Below the pieces are notes generated by a model, which searched no databases, was not told the DNA's origin, and saw only the letters and a list, made by a program, of their open reading frames with translations. Positions 33,273 to 41,745 of a DNA stretch of 64,000 nt are shown here, piece after piece. The position numbers were made by a program, and so were the translations under genes. The first letter of the stretch is position 1, and the number at the start of each line of letters is the position of its first letter. Source of the stretch: a bacterium (GTDB lineage: Bacteria > Gemmatimonadota > Gemmatimonadetes > Gemmatimonadales > Gemmatimonadaceae); contig JAIXTI010000081.1 in the NCBI GenBank assembly GCA_027484025.1, forward strand, positions 124,001 through 188,000, read 5' to 3'.

Positions 33273-34307
33273 TCAGCGGATCTTCACGCCAAGCACGATC
33301 GGTACCCACCGCAGCGAATTGCCGCGATCGCCGAAGAAGTCACGGAACGCCACGCCATCGTCGCGGTTGGCAAACACATTGACGAACCGTGACTCGACGT
33401 AGACCGACGAGGTGCCGACCGTCCAATCGAGTCCCGCGCCGGCCTGTGCGCCGAACTTGTTGCGGGTGGACTTGTTCTTGTTCTCGTTCGTCTGCAACAC
33501 GTCGTTGCCGAGGAAGCCACCCAGCGCCGAGCCGCCGCCGAACGAACGGAAGTGGTATACACCAGCGCCACCGACTCCGTAGAGGCGCACATTGCGCAGC
33601 AGCGAAAGCGGTGTGGCGAGCGTGACGTTGGCGGTCGCGCTGAATACCTGAGGATTGGGATTGTCGATCGTGTTGGCTGCTCTTACCGGACGCGTTCCCG
33701 TGAACGTCTGCCCACTGAAACGGCTGTATCCGAGGTCGAATCGCACGCCGAGTGCGGAGTTGTCGCGGTGCCAGCCAATGGGCACATGCACGTTGAGCCC
33801 GCTGTTGTAGCCGAGGTTCTTGAAGTCGTTCGTGGGCGCTGACGCCCCGGCGCCTATGCCCATGTACCATCCGTTGCCGCCAAAGCGATAGCGGGCCATC
33901 TCGAGTCGACGCGCCTCTTCGGCCGCGGCGATTGAATCGGAACGTGCCACGCTGTCACGGCGAAACGCCTCGACACGCGCCACCGAATCGGCACGGGCCC
34001 GCTCGATGGCGGCCAGCGAGTCACTGCGGGCACGCTCAGCGGCGGCAGCCAGGTCGCGCTGGCGCTGCATGGCCAGGTTCATGGAGTCCAGGCGTGCGCG
34101 CTCTGCGGCCGCCAGGGAATCGGCACGCAGGTCGAGCGTACCGCCCGCTTCGCCCTTCTGCACGCGCAATCGTTGCTGTGAGGTCACACGCGGTCGTCGC
34201 GTGGTGGTATCGCGGCGGGACGTGGTGTCGACCTGAGCGGTCATCGTGCCTGGAAGCATGAGAGCCGCTGCACAGGCAGCGGCAATGAGTATTCGTCGAT
34301 TGGTCAT
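33273..34307 (-). CDS. Outer membrane protein with Asp-Ser coiled-coil region and C-terminal beta-barrel
   Basis: Exported protein of 344 residues. The signal peptide ends near GTMTAQ. Residues about 50-135 are a charged helical stretch with repeating ERARxDS/RRDS/ARSDS units, likely a coiled coil reaching toward peptidoglycan. From about residue 140 (WYMGIGAGASAP) there are alternating beta-strands ending in aromatic-rich VPIVLGVKIR, like an 8-stranded OmpA/OprF-type barrel. The ATG at 34307 has AAGG upstream; longer frames lack support. Partner of the downstream L,D-transpeptidase gene. No named family is recognised. Confidence 0.8.
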   Translation of the reverse strand: MTNRRILIAAACAAALMLPGTMTAQVDTTSRRDTTTRRPRVTSQQRLRVQKGEAGGTLDLRADSLAAAERARLDSMNLAMQRQRDLAAAAERARSDSLAAIERARADSVARVEAFRRDSVARSDSIAAAEEARRLEMARYRFGGNGWYMGIGAGASAPTNDFKNLGYNSGLNVHVPIGWHRDNSALGVRFDLGYSRFSGQTFTGTRPVRAANTIDNPNPQVFSATANVTLATPLSLLRNVRLYGVGGAGVYHFRSFGGGSALGGFLGNDVLQTNENKNKSTRNKFGAQAGAGLDWTVGTSSVYVESRFVNVFANRDDGVAFRDFFGDRGNSLRWVPIVLGVKIR

Positions 34308-34442
34308 GGGAACCTTGCACGTTCGGGTGAACAGAACTTCGCGCCCCACGGGCGCAACACTGTACCTGTGCAAGAGGCGTGCGCCCCACGGGGATATACG
34401 CACATCCGACCGTAGGATTTGTGACCCGACGTACGTTGCGGC

Positions 34443-36077
34443 TTAGGCCGCCGATGCCGTTGCACCCGCTGTGGATGCGGCGACGCTCGCCCGATGACGG
34501 GCAAAGGCGGCCACCAGCTGATCGCGCAGATCACTCAGCAGCTGTCGTGAGGTCGGCGAGGCATCAATGCTTTCCATCGTGCTGTCGAAGTACAGGCAAC
34601 CGATGAGTTTCCCTTCGAGCACCAACGGCAGGAGCGCAAAGTGACTGGGGGAAAGTTCCTTGATCAGCCGGTCGCGGCCGTACGTCTTGGCGTCGTTGCC
34701 GGTGAGCTCGACGAACACGTCGGTGCGTGATTGCAGCGCGGCGCCTAGGGGACCGAACGATGCGGCCGGACGCAGCAGGAAATTGCGCGCGAGGTCGTGG
34801 CCTCCGCTGCCGATCCCCATACGCCCGCGAATGAGCTTGAAGTCTTCGGAGCTGATCCCGAGCACGCCGCGCTCGTATCCGGCTTCGCACGCCGCCCGCA
34901 GGGTCGCGTCGGTGACGTTGCCCACGGTGAGTTTCGCCGTCTGCTGCTGACGATTCTGCACCAGCTCGCGAACGGCTTCACGGAGCTTCGACTGCCGCGG
35001 TGTATCGTCAGCGCTCGGCGCCAATCGCTCCTGCACGCGTGCAATGGCCTCTCGCTCCAGCGCCTCCGGGGTGAGCAACTCGCTCGAGTCGCGGTGCAAT
35101 ACGCCATGGTGCGCGTCGTCGATCCGCGCTTGGGCAGCCGCCACCGAGCGCTCGCGCTTTTCGAGCCAGCTCCGGAGATCGACTTGCATGCTGGAGAGCG
35201 TGGGGCGCGCCTCTTCGAGTGCGGGATCGAGACATTCGGCCATGGTCTTCACATCGATGCCGATCGCCTTCGTGAAGCGTTCGCGAATATCGTCGACCGT
35301 GACGCCGCGCGACGCCGGCGCGGCGCCGAACATCGCGCGCGCCACATCGACACTGCACTGGGTAATGGCGTGGAGCTGCGCACCTTCCAGCGAGGCGCCG
35401 CGATACGGGCGCATGGTGCGAATGACGCTGGCCGGCATCCCCCATTTTTTGGCGAGGGCCACGCCGACGTCTTCGAAGGTGAACTGAAAGACGGTCGCTT
35501 CGGCGCCGTCGTGCGCCGGAGCACCCGCCAGCAATTGCTGCATCCACGCGCGATACTGACGTGCGCGGTAGCACGCGACCAACACTTCACCCAACCGTCG
35601 GAAGAGCGCGCACAAATAGGCCTGCTCGGGCTGCGGATAGCCCGCGGCCATGGCCAGCTGCACACTGTGATTCGCCGCCAACACACTTTCCACCATCAAC
35701 TCGCGTACTGCCGGGGCATCCTGCTCCAGCTTCTCGCAGACGCTCGACGCCATCGACAGGTGCTGCACGCGATCATAGCCCAGCAGCATGATCGCCTGTT
35801 TGATGGAGTCGATCGTCGCCCCGGGCCCCGCGGTCGACATCGCCACCGAATTCGCAATGCGCAGCATGCGCGCGGAAAGCGCGACGTCCTGAACGATGGC
35901 GTCTTCGAGCAGTGCCACACGGGCGTCGGTGTTCTGCGCGACGGTGCCGATGGCACGTACGTTTCGCACGAACGCCGGCAGATCGGTTGCAGCGCCCACC
36001 GAGTTGACGAACGCTTCCGCTTCGGGCGAGAGACCGCCCGGCAGTTCGGCACCCGCCGAAGATGCGGTGACGCTCAT
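34443..36077 (-). CDS. HDOD-domain signalling protein with C-terminal GAF-like domain
   Basis: Cytoplasmic protein of 544 residues. The HDOD domain covers about residues 20-240 (SVCEKLEQDAPAVRELMVES, GEVLVACYRARQY, ALAKKWGMPASVIRTMRPY), a non-catalytic HD relative used in signalling and motility control. After a charged helical linker (about 290-380), a GAF-like domain (GVLGISSEDFKLIRGRMGIG, LLPLVLEGKLIGCLYFDS) occupies the C-terminus. The ATG is chosen at 36077, where TAATG links it to the upstream small gene. The signal it senses is unknown. Confidence 0.88.
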   Translation of the reverse strand: MSVTASSAGAELPGGLSPEAEAFVNSVGAATDLPAFVRNVRAIGTVAQNTDARVALLEDAIVQDVALSARMLRIANSVAMSTAGPGATIDSIKQAIMLLGYDRVQHLSMASSVCEKLEQDAPAVRELMVESVLAANHSVQLAMAAGYPQPEQAYLCALFRRLGEVLVACYRARQYRAWMQQLLAGAPAHDGAEATVFQFTFEDVGVALAKKWGMPASVIRTMRPYRGASLEGAQLHAITQCSVDVARAMFGAAPASRGVTVDDIRERFTKAIGIDVKTMAECLDPALEEARPTLSSMQVDLRSWLEKRERSVAAAQARIDDAHHGVLHRDSSELLTPEALEREAIARVQERLAPSADDTPRQSKLREAVRELVQNRQQQTAKLTVGNVTDATLRAACEAGYERGVLGISSEDFKLIRGRMGIGSGGHDLARNFLLRPAASFGPLGAALQSRTDVFVELTGNDAKTYGRDRLIKELSPSHFALLPLVLEGKLIGCLYFDSTMESIDASPTSRQLLSDLRDQLVAAFARHRASVAASTAGATASAA

Positions 36078-36442
36078 TACTCGGTCGGCACGGCGTCGAC
36101 GACGCCGTCCACCGCTCCGTCGAACAACAGCTGTCGCAACGGATGCGCGCCGTGCTGCCGGAGAAAGGTCGCAATGGGCGACCCGGCCTCGAACCAGGCA
36201 AGGACCGACGGTAGTGTCACGTCGTTCCAGGTGCGCGGCTCGCGGCTCAAGAATCGCGCAAAGACCATCCCGGCATCGACTCGGAGCTCGAACGGGCCCG
36301 ACGGCGCTCCCACGACGCGGAGCGCTTCTCCGCGCGCCTCGAACGTCGCGTTCTGAGGCGGGACCGCAATGTCGATTGGCATTCCGAGCATGACCGTTCC
36401 GGGACTTGGTGACCGCGCGCCGGCCACAGCGCCGACGGGCAT
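36077..36442 (-). CDS. Hypothetical protein translationally coupled to the HDOD gene
   Basis: About 121 residues with no recognised domain. It reads as beta-strand/helix segments (PIDIAVPPQNATFEARGEAL, then SREPRTWNDVTLPSVLAWFE and an acidic end VVDAVPTE). The stop TAA overlaps the HDOD start ATG by one base (TAATG), so the two products are probably made in fixed ratio and may interact. The start is uncertain: ATG 36442, or ATG 36391 with GGAA upstream, are both reasonable. Confidence 0.65.
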   Translation of the reverse strand: MPVGAVAGARSPSPGTVMLGMPIDIAVPPQNATFEARGEALRVVGAPSGPFELRVDAGMVFARFLSREPRTWNDVTLPSVLAWFEAGSPIATFLRQHGAHPLRQLLFDGAVDGVVDAVPTE

Positions 36443-36520
36443 ACCCAAAGCATCGGTCCCTCCGGCGCGCCACTCAAGTCTTCCCAGCGCCTGGAATGCC
36501 CCGGCGCTGCGGGACGGCGT

Positions 36521-37330
36521 CTAGCGGAGCCCGAACTCCTCGCGCGCCTGCTGCCTGGCCATGCTCTGGGCCGACGCATCCGCGAGCGACCCCTGCCCGT
36601 CTGGCGGCAGCCGCAGTGCGGCTTCACGCCGCTCCAGCAATGCCCAGAATTCACCCGCATCCGGGTCTTTTTCACTGCTCGCCGGCAACAGCGCGTACAT
36701 GGCCTTGTACATGAGACTGAAGGCGAAGAACAGCGCGACCATGTCTGGAAGGACGAGCACGATGCGCGTAATGGCATTCACGTTCGCCACCTGATCGTTG
36801 AACTGCGGCGTGCTGAAGGGGGCCGTGACCATGCGCAGGTTGATCAGGTAGTTCGCCGCGCCGGCGCCGAGATTGGTGAAGCCGATGATGAGCGCCGCCT
36901 GCTTCATGGCGCGCAGCACACTGGCCTCGTTGAGCAGGCGCTGCATCTGGTCGGCACGCTCGGGAGTATCGGGATCGAGCCCTTGCAGCGCGATACTGCG
37001 CGTAACCGGTGTCCCGATGATCGCCGACAGACCGAACACGATGAACGCCAACAGGTAGCTGGCGCTGTCCTTGAAGGCGAAGAGCGCGCCGTCGACATAC
37101 CAGAACGCGAGCGCGCCGCGCATGACCGCCGACGCGCCGCCGTAGCTCGTGATGAAGTTGAAGCGCCGGCTGATGACGAGCAGATCGAGCAGCACCCACG
37201 CCACCGGCACCAACGCCGCGGCCAGGTACGCCGGAAGCGTTCCCAGAGGGGCGGTGCCGTATTTCAGGATCAGGACGGGTGCGACCGCCCCGATCAGGAT
37301 GTCCAGCGTGAGCTTCAGCGACTTCGACAT
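36521..37330 (-). CDS. VC0807-family integral membrane protein
   Basis: Protein of 269 residues with about six hydrophobic helices (for example LTLDILIGAVAPVLILKYG and LAAALVPVAWVLLDLLVIS), a pattern found in the uncharacterised VC0807 family. The C-terminal 50 residues are charged and cytoplasmic. Function is unknown; no transport or enzymatic motif is visible. It lies 8 bp downstream of the DUF2461 gene stop, so the two may share a transcript. Confidence 0.8.
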   Translation of the reverse strand: MSKSLKLTLDILIGAVAPVLILKYGTAPLGTLPAYLAAALVPVAWVLLDLLVISRRFNFITSYGGASAVMRGALAFWYVDGALFAFKDSASYLLAFIVFGLSAIIGTPVTRSIALQGLDPDTPERADQMQRLLNEASVLRAMKQAALIIGFTNLGAGAANYLINLRMVTAPFSTPQFNDQVANVNAITRIVLVLPDMVALFFAFSLMYKAMYALLPASSEKDPDAGEFWALLERREAALRLPPDGQGSLADASAQSMARQQAREEFGLR

Positions 37331-37338
37331 GCAGGAAT

Positions 37339-38061
37339 CTACAACCGGCTCGAATGGGGCCTGAGCCCCAGCGCCAAGTTGAGCCAGCGCACGAACGGGG
37401 TCATGGCCGCGAAGTGTCTGGCGAGGAGTTTCGGCAGCTTGGGGTCCGTTACTTCAGCGTCGGTCAGCGGGGTCCCCGCCGTGAATGACTGGTACCGCAG
37501 CCATTCGCCGGCCGGATGATCGGCTGCGTAGCCGCGCGGAAGCCGCGTGAGCATCCCCTCCTGATCCAGCGTCCCGAAGCGCCGCCGGAACGCCTTGTCG
37601 TGCACGATCTCCTCCCATCCCTCGAGATCGTCCACGAGCGCTTCGCGAATTTTGTTCAGCCCGGGGCGCGGCGGCATCCAGATACCGCCGCCGCAAAAGC
37701 ATTCGCCCGGCGAGATATGCAGGTAGAAGCCTGCACCGCCATGCACCGCCTCGCTCTGCATGCGCGTGCCGATGTCCCGATGAAAGAACCAGCAGGCCAC
37801 GTGGGTCTTGTACGGCGACTTGTCCTTGCTGAACCGCACATCGCGATGAATGCGGAACGCCGACTTCTTGGGCGACCCGATGATTTCGGGCGCGACCGTC
37901 GCCAACTGGACATCCACCTCTTCGATGAGGGCCGCCAGCGGAAGCTTGAGCTCCTGTTCGTACTGGGCACGATGCGCTTCGAACCATTCCTTGCGGTTGT
38001 TCTTCTTGAGTCCGCGCAGGAACGTGAGCGCCTTCGGCGAAAATTGCGTGAAGCTATCCAT
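37339..38061 (-). CDS. DUF2461 (TIGR02453) family protein
   Basis: Cytoplasmic protein of 240 residues of a widespread family of unknown function. Family landmarks seen are ALTFLRGLKKNNRKEWFEAH at the N-terminus, RDVRFSKDKSPYKTHV and the central HGGAGFYLHISPGECFCGGG. Length is normal for the family. It is followed at 8 bp by the VC0807-type membrane gene and preceded at 8 bp by the esterase gene, so a co-transcribed trio is likely. Confidence 0.9.
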   Translation of the reverse strand: MDSFTQFSPKALTFLRGLKKNNRKEWFEAHRAQYEQELKLPLAALIEEVDVQLATVAPEIIGSPKKSAFRIHRDVRFSKDKSPYKTHVACWFFHRDIGTRMQSEAVHGGAGFYLHISPGECFCGGGIWMPPRPGLNKIREALVDDLEGWEEIVHDKAFRRRFGTLDQEGMLTRLPRGYAADHPAGEWLRYQSFTAGTPLTDAEVTDPKLPKLLARHFAAMTPFVRWLNLALGLRPHSSRL

Positions 38062-38069
38062 GATGATCC

Positions 38070-38900
38070 TTACACCGAGGCCGGAAACAGAAAGCGCAGA
38101 AACAACCCCGACCGCTCGCCCCAGGCACGCTCATCGTGCAGCGCGCCCTCGGCTTCCATGTAGTGCAGATTGCGCCCGACCTGCCATCCCTGGCGCAGCA
38201 GCATGCGATACAACAAGCGGGTTCCCTTGAGCATGCGCTTTTCGCCCGTGCCCGCATCGAGCCAAATGCGCTGGTCCTGACGATGCGCGTCGTCGGCCAC
38301 CAGCTGACGCACGATCCAGCGATCATCCCACCACACGCTGGGACTGAGCAGGCCAAGCTTGCCGAAGACGGCCGGGTGCGTAAGCCCGAGGTGCAGACTC
38401 AGGAGTCCGCCGAGCGAACTGCCCGCCACCGCCGTATCGCGCGCCGTTCGACGCGTACGCCACGTGTGGTCGACCCACGGCTTGATCTCGTACACGAGCA
38501 TTTGCCCGTACCGATCGGCCAGACCACCCGCGTCGTGCATGTTGTCACGCGTGGGCGTGTACTCGTCGATGCGATCGCGCCCGGCGTTGCCGATGGCCAC
38601 GATAATGAGCGGCTCGATGACTCGCGCATGCATGAGCGCGCGGGCGGTGGTATCGACGCCCCATTGCACACCGAACGGGGACATCGGCAGATCGTCGAAG
38701 ACGTTCTGTCCATCGTGCAGATACAACACCGGGTAGCGACGCTGCGGCTGCGTCTCGTAGTCCGGCGGCAGACACACGATGACATCGTGTGAATGCGGCA
38801 GAAAACGCGACTGGATCTCGGGGAAATGCAGCAGCGACCCGGCCGGCGTGGGAACCGGCGGGACGGGGTGCAGCGAGGGGTCGAGACCGGCGATAGGCAC
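38070..38900 (-). CDS. Alpha/beta-hydrolase esterase (Fes/enterochelin-esterase-like)
   Basis: Serine hydrolase of 276 residues in the putative-esterase family. After a proline-rich N-terminus without a signal peptide, it has YPVLYLHDGQNVFDD (oxyanion region), the nucleophile elbow GSSLGGLLSLH and a C-terminal EGALHDERAW supplying the likely catalytic His. Related proteins hydrolyse esters ranging from siderophores to feruloyl sugars; the substrate here is not determined. Confidence 0.85.
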   Translation of the reverse strand: MPIAGLDPSLHPVPPVPTPAGSLLHFPEIQSRFLPHSHDVIVCLPPDYETQPQRRYPVLYLHDGQNVFDDLPMSPFGVQWGVDTTARALMHARVIEPLIIVAIGNAGRDRIDEYTPTRDNMHDAGGLADRYGQMLVYEIKPWVDHTWRTRRTARDTAVAGSSLGGLLSLHLGLTHPAVFGKLGLLSPSVWWDDRWIVRQLVADDAHRQDQRIWLDAGTGEKRMLKGTRLLYRMLLRQGWQVGRNLHYMEAEGALHDERAWGERSGLFLRFLFPASV

Positions 38901-38953
38901 GGGTGCAGTCTAATGCCACGCGCTACATCCCCGACACCCCGCATCCCGCCGGG

Positions 38954-39940
38954 CTAGATCACCTTGTCGTGAACCGGGAGGCCGGAGACGAACGCGTCGA
39001 CATTGCTCAGCGCGCGCATCCCCATGTTGGTCCGTGTTTCGATGGTGGCGCTTCCCAGATGCGGCACCAGCACCACGTTTTCCAGCTCCTTCAACTCGGC
39101 CGCCACACTGGGCTCGAATTCGTACACGTCGAGCCCGGCGCCCGCGATCAGCCGCTGCTTGAGCGCATCGGCCAGCGCCGCTTCGTGCACCACGTCGCCG
39201 CGCGCCGTGTTGATGAGGTACGCATGCTCGGGCATGAGCGCGAGCGTCTCCGCATTCATGAGGTGCCGCGTTTCCGGCGTGGAAGGGCAATGCAGCGACA
39301 CGACGTCCGCACGGCGCAGCAGTGCCTCGAGCGACTCGGCACGTTCGGCATTGGCCGGGCCCGCCGTCGCGGGATCGTCGATGCGCGGATCGCGCGGCGC
39401 GTGCCACAGGATCTTCATGCCGAATGCGTCGTGCGCAATGCGCGCCACCGCACGCCCGATACGGCCGTATCCCACGATGCCCAGCGTCTTGCCGCGCAGC
39501 GTGCGTCCGAGCATGAACGTGGGGCGCAGTCCACCCCACGCACCACTGCGCAGATGCCGCTCGCCTTCACTCAAACGGCGCATGCTCATGAGCATGAGCC
39601 CGATGGCGACATCGGCCGTGTCATCGGTGACGACGTCGGGCGTGTTGCTCACCGTAATGCCCGCACGGCGCGCCGACTCGAGCGCAATGTGATTGACGCC
39701 GACTCCCACGTTGGCGAGCAGCTTGGTGCGAATGCCCGTCGTATCGAAGATCCCCGCGTGCCACTTGTCGGTGACGGTCGTGATCACGATATCGGCCTGC
39801 TGCAGCACCTGCACCAACTGATCCGGTGACAGCGCGACATCGGTCCGGTTGAACAGGGCATCGTATTTCTCGGCAATGACCGCCTCGACGGGCGCCGGCA
39901 TCTTTCGCGTGACGACGACGCGCAACTCTTTTGTATTCAC
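38954..39940 (-). CDS. D-2-hydroxyacid dehydrogenase (glyoxylate/hydroxypyruvate reductase type)
   Basis: NAD(P)-dependent reductase of 328 residues. The Rossmann motif is GIVGYGRIGRAVA (about residues 152-164). Catalytic residues fall in NTARGD (Arg), DVYEFEP (Glu) and PHLGSAT (His), the pattern of glyoxylate/hydroxypyruvate reductases (GyaR/GhrB-like). The GTG start overlaps the stop of the aminotransferase gene by 4 bp (GTGA), so the pair likely converts serine or glyoxylate through hydroxypyruvate to D-glycerate. Cytoplasmic. Confidence 0.92.
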   Translation of the reverse strand: MNTKELRVVVTRKMPAPVEAVIAEKYDALFNRTDVALSPDQLVQVLQQADIVITTVTDKWHAGIFDTTGIRTKLLANVGVGVNHIALESARRAGITVSNTPDVVTDDTADVAIGLMLMSMRRLSEGERHLRSGAWGGLRPTFMLGRTLRGKTLGIVGYGRIGRAVARIAHDAFGMKILWHAPRDPRIDDPATAGPANAERAESLEALLRRADVVSLHCPSTPETRHLMNAETLALMPEHAYLINTARGDVVHEAALADALKQRLIAGAGLDVYEFEPSVAAELKELENVVLVPHLGSATIETRTNMGMRALSNVDAFVSGLPVHDKVI

Positions 39941-41103
39941 GCCTGCACCCGCCAGTGCGCGAGCGCCGCCCCGACACCGCTCCCGAGCGTGATGGGAATC
40001 CCGGCGTCGGCCAGTGCCATTTCGACACCGGATAGAGCGCCCGCCAACGTGAGCGCGTTCATGTCACCCAGGTGACCAACGCGGAACACCTTGCCGGCGA
40101 CTTCGCTCAGCCCCGAGCCCAGCGCGATGTCGTAGCGCGTGAACGCGATATCGATGACCTTGCGAGCATCCGTGCCCTCGGGCACGACGATGGCGGTGAG
40201 GGAATCGCTCGCGATCTCGGGGCGCATGGCGCATTCGCGCAGTCCCCACGCTTTCACGGCGGCACGTACCCCGTTGGCCAGCCGCTTGTGACGCGCGGCC
40301 ACGTTGTCCATCCCTTCGTCGAGCAGCATCGTGAGCGCTTCGTCGAGTCCGTACAGCAACGACAGCGCCGGCGTGCTCGGGAAGTAGCCCTGCGCGTTGT
40401 TGGCGCGCATCGCCCGCAGATCGAAATAGGCGCGCGGTGTCGTGCTCTGCTCCACGCGCGCCAGCGCCTTCTCACTCGCGAAGAGCATCCCCAATCCTGC
40501 GGGCAACATGAAGCCCTTCTGCGATCCGGTAATTGCGCAATCCACGCCCCACTCGTCGAAGCGGAAGTCGAGACTCGCAATGGAGCTCACACCGTCGACG
40601 AAGAGCAGCGCCGGATGGTGTGCACGATCCATGGCCGCACGCACCGCCCCCACATCACACGTGACACCGGTGGCCGTTTCGTTGTGCACCAACAGCACAC
40701 CCTGAATTTCGTGCGCCGTGTCGGCCTTCAGCGCCGCTTCGATACGCTCGGCGTTGGCGGCTTCCCCCCACGGCTCTTCGAGGACGTCAACCGTGTAACC
40801 GAGATTGCGCGCGGTCTGAATGAACAGATGCGAGAACTGTCCAAAGCGCGGCGCCAGCAGACGCGCGCCCGGGTTCACCGTATTCACCAGCGCGGCTTCC
40901 CACATCGCCGAGCCCGTGGCCGGGAAGACGAACGCTTCGCCCTTCGTCTGCTTCACGACCTGCGGCAGCCGTGACAGGATCGAACGCGTGAACGCCGGAA
41001 ACGCCGACGAGCGATGATCCTCCATCTGGCGGTGCATGGCCCGCTGAAGACGATCAGGAACGGGCGTGGGCCCGGGAATCTGCAGGAAGTGACGACCAGC
41101 CAT
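39937..41103 (-). CDS. Class V aminotransferase (alanine/serine-glyoxylate type)
   Basis: PLP enzyme of 388 residues. The N-terminal IPGPTPVPDRL signature and the PLP lysine in TGSQKGFMLPAGL (about residues 193-205) mark alanine-glyoxylate/serine-pyruvate aminotransferases. VDGVSSIASLDFRFDEWG precedes the lysine. With the coupled hydroxyacid dehydrogenase gene it points to serine-glyoxylate-glycerate metabolism. The dicarboxylate or amino donor used cannot be read from sequence. Confidence 0.92.
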   Translation of the reverse strand: MAGRHFLQIPGPTPVPDRLQRAMHRQMEDHRSSAFPAFTRSILSRLPQVVKQTKGEAFVFPATGSAMWEAALVNTVNPGARLLAPRFGQFSHLFIQTARNLGYTVDVLEEPWGEAANAERIEAALKADTAHEIQGVLLVHNETATGVTCDVGAVRAAMDRAHHPALLFVDGVSSIASLDFRFDEWGVDCAITGSQKGFMLPAGLGMLFASEKALARVEQSTTPRAYFDLRAMRANNAQGYFPSTPALSLLYGLDEALTMLLDEGMDNVAARHKRLANGVRAAVKAWGLRECAMRPEIASDSLTAIVVPEGTDARKVIDIAFTRYDIALGSGLSEVAGKVFRVGHLGDMNALTLAGALSGVEMALADAGIPITLGSGVGAALAHWRVQA

Positions 41104-41144
41104 GGGGACAGTGCGGTGAACGGGGAGTGGGAACGGCGACGCGC

Positions 41145-41711
41145 TCAGCTCGGCGACGTCTCGATCGGTGTTTCGGTATCTACGTGGTCGTCATCGTCGT
41201 CGCTGGCGTCATCATCGACAGCGACGGTCGACGTCTCGCCTTCGTCGGGCGTGTCGTCCACTTCCGCCAGCGGATCGAGCACACGCAGCAAACGTCCGCA
41301 CAAGCGGGTGAGCTTCGTCTTCTGCTCACCGTTCAACTCGCGCATGAGTTCGAGGATCGAGTCGGTGCGCGCGGGTCCCGCCTCAGCGAGCAGCACCCGT
41401 CCCGCTTCGGTGAGATAGACGGTGATGTAGCGACGGTCCACTTCGTGACGCTCGCGCCGTACCAGCGCGCGCGCTTCGAGCGCGTCGATAATGGCGGTCA
41501 TCTGCGCCTTGCTGCGTCCCAAGGCTTCCGCAAGTTCCTGTTGATGCACCGGGCCGCGCTGCTGGAGTGTGTCGAGCACTCCGTATTGCGACGCCGACAA
41601 ACCGAAGGGCTGCACCGCATCGTCGACGCGCGCGGCGGCCATGGCCGCGGCTCGTTGCAGCGACCAATAGGCATCGAGGGCGCGCCGTCGCTTCTTCTCG
41701 CCTTTGCTCAT
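41145..41711 (-). CDS. MarR-family transcriptional regulator with acidic C-terminal tail
   Basis: Winged-helix regulator of 188 residues. The DNA-binding region is about residues 45-120 (QELAEALGRSKAQMTAIIDA followed by the wing RRERHEVDRRYITVYLTEAG). The last ~40 residues are strongly acidic (an Asp run near DDASDDDDDH), which is not usual for MarR. It lies 34 bp downstream of the GMC oxidoreductase gene and just upstream of the aminotransferase gene, so it may control either. The ATG at 41711 begins a typical MarR start, but no clear Shine-Dalgarno is seen. Confidence 0.88.
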   Translation of the reverse strand: MSKGEKKRRRALDAYWSLQRAAAMAAARVDDAVQPFGLSASQYGVLDTLQQRGPVHQQELAEALGRSKAQMTAIIDALEARALVRRERHEVDRRYITVYLTEAGRVLLAEAGPARTDSILELMRELNGEQKTKLTRLCGRLLRVLDPLAEVDDTPDEGETSTVAVDDDASDDDDDHVDTETPIETSPS

Positions 41712-41745
41712 CGTCTGGTTGTCATGAAGAGAGGTACCTGTGCTT

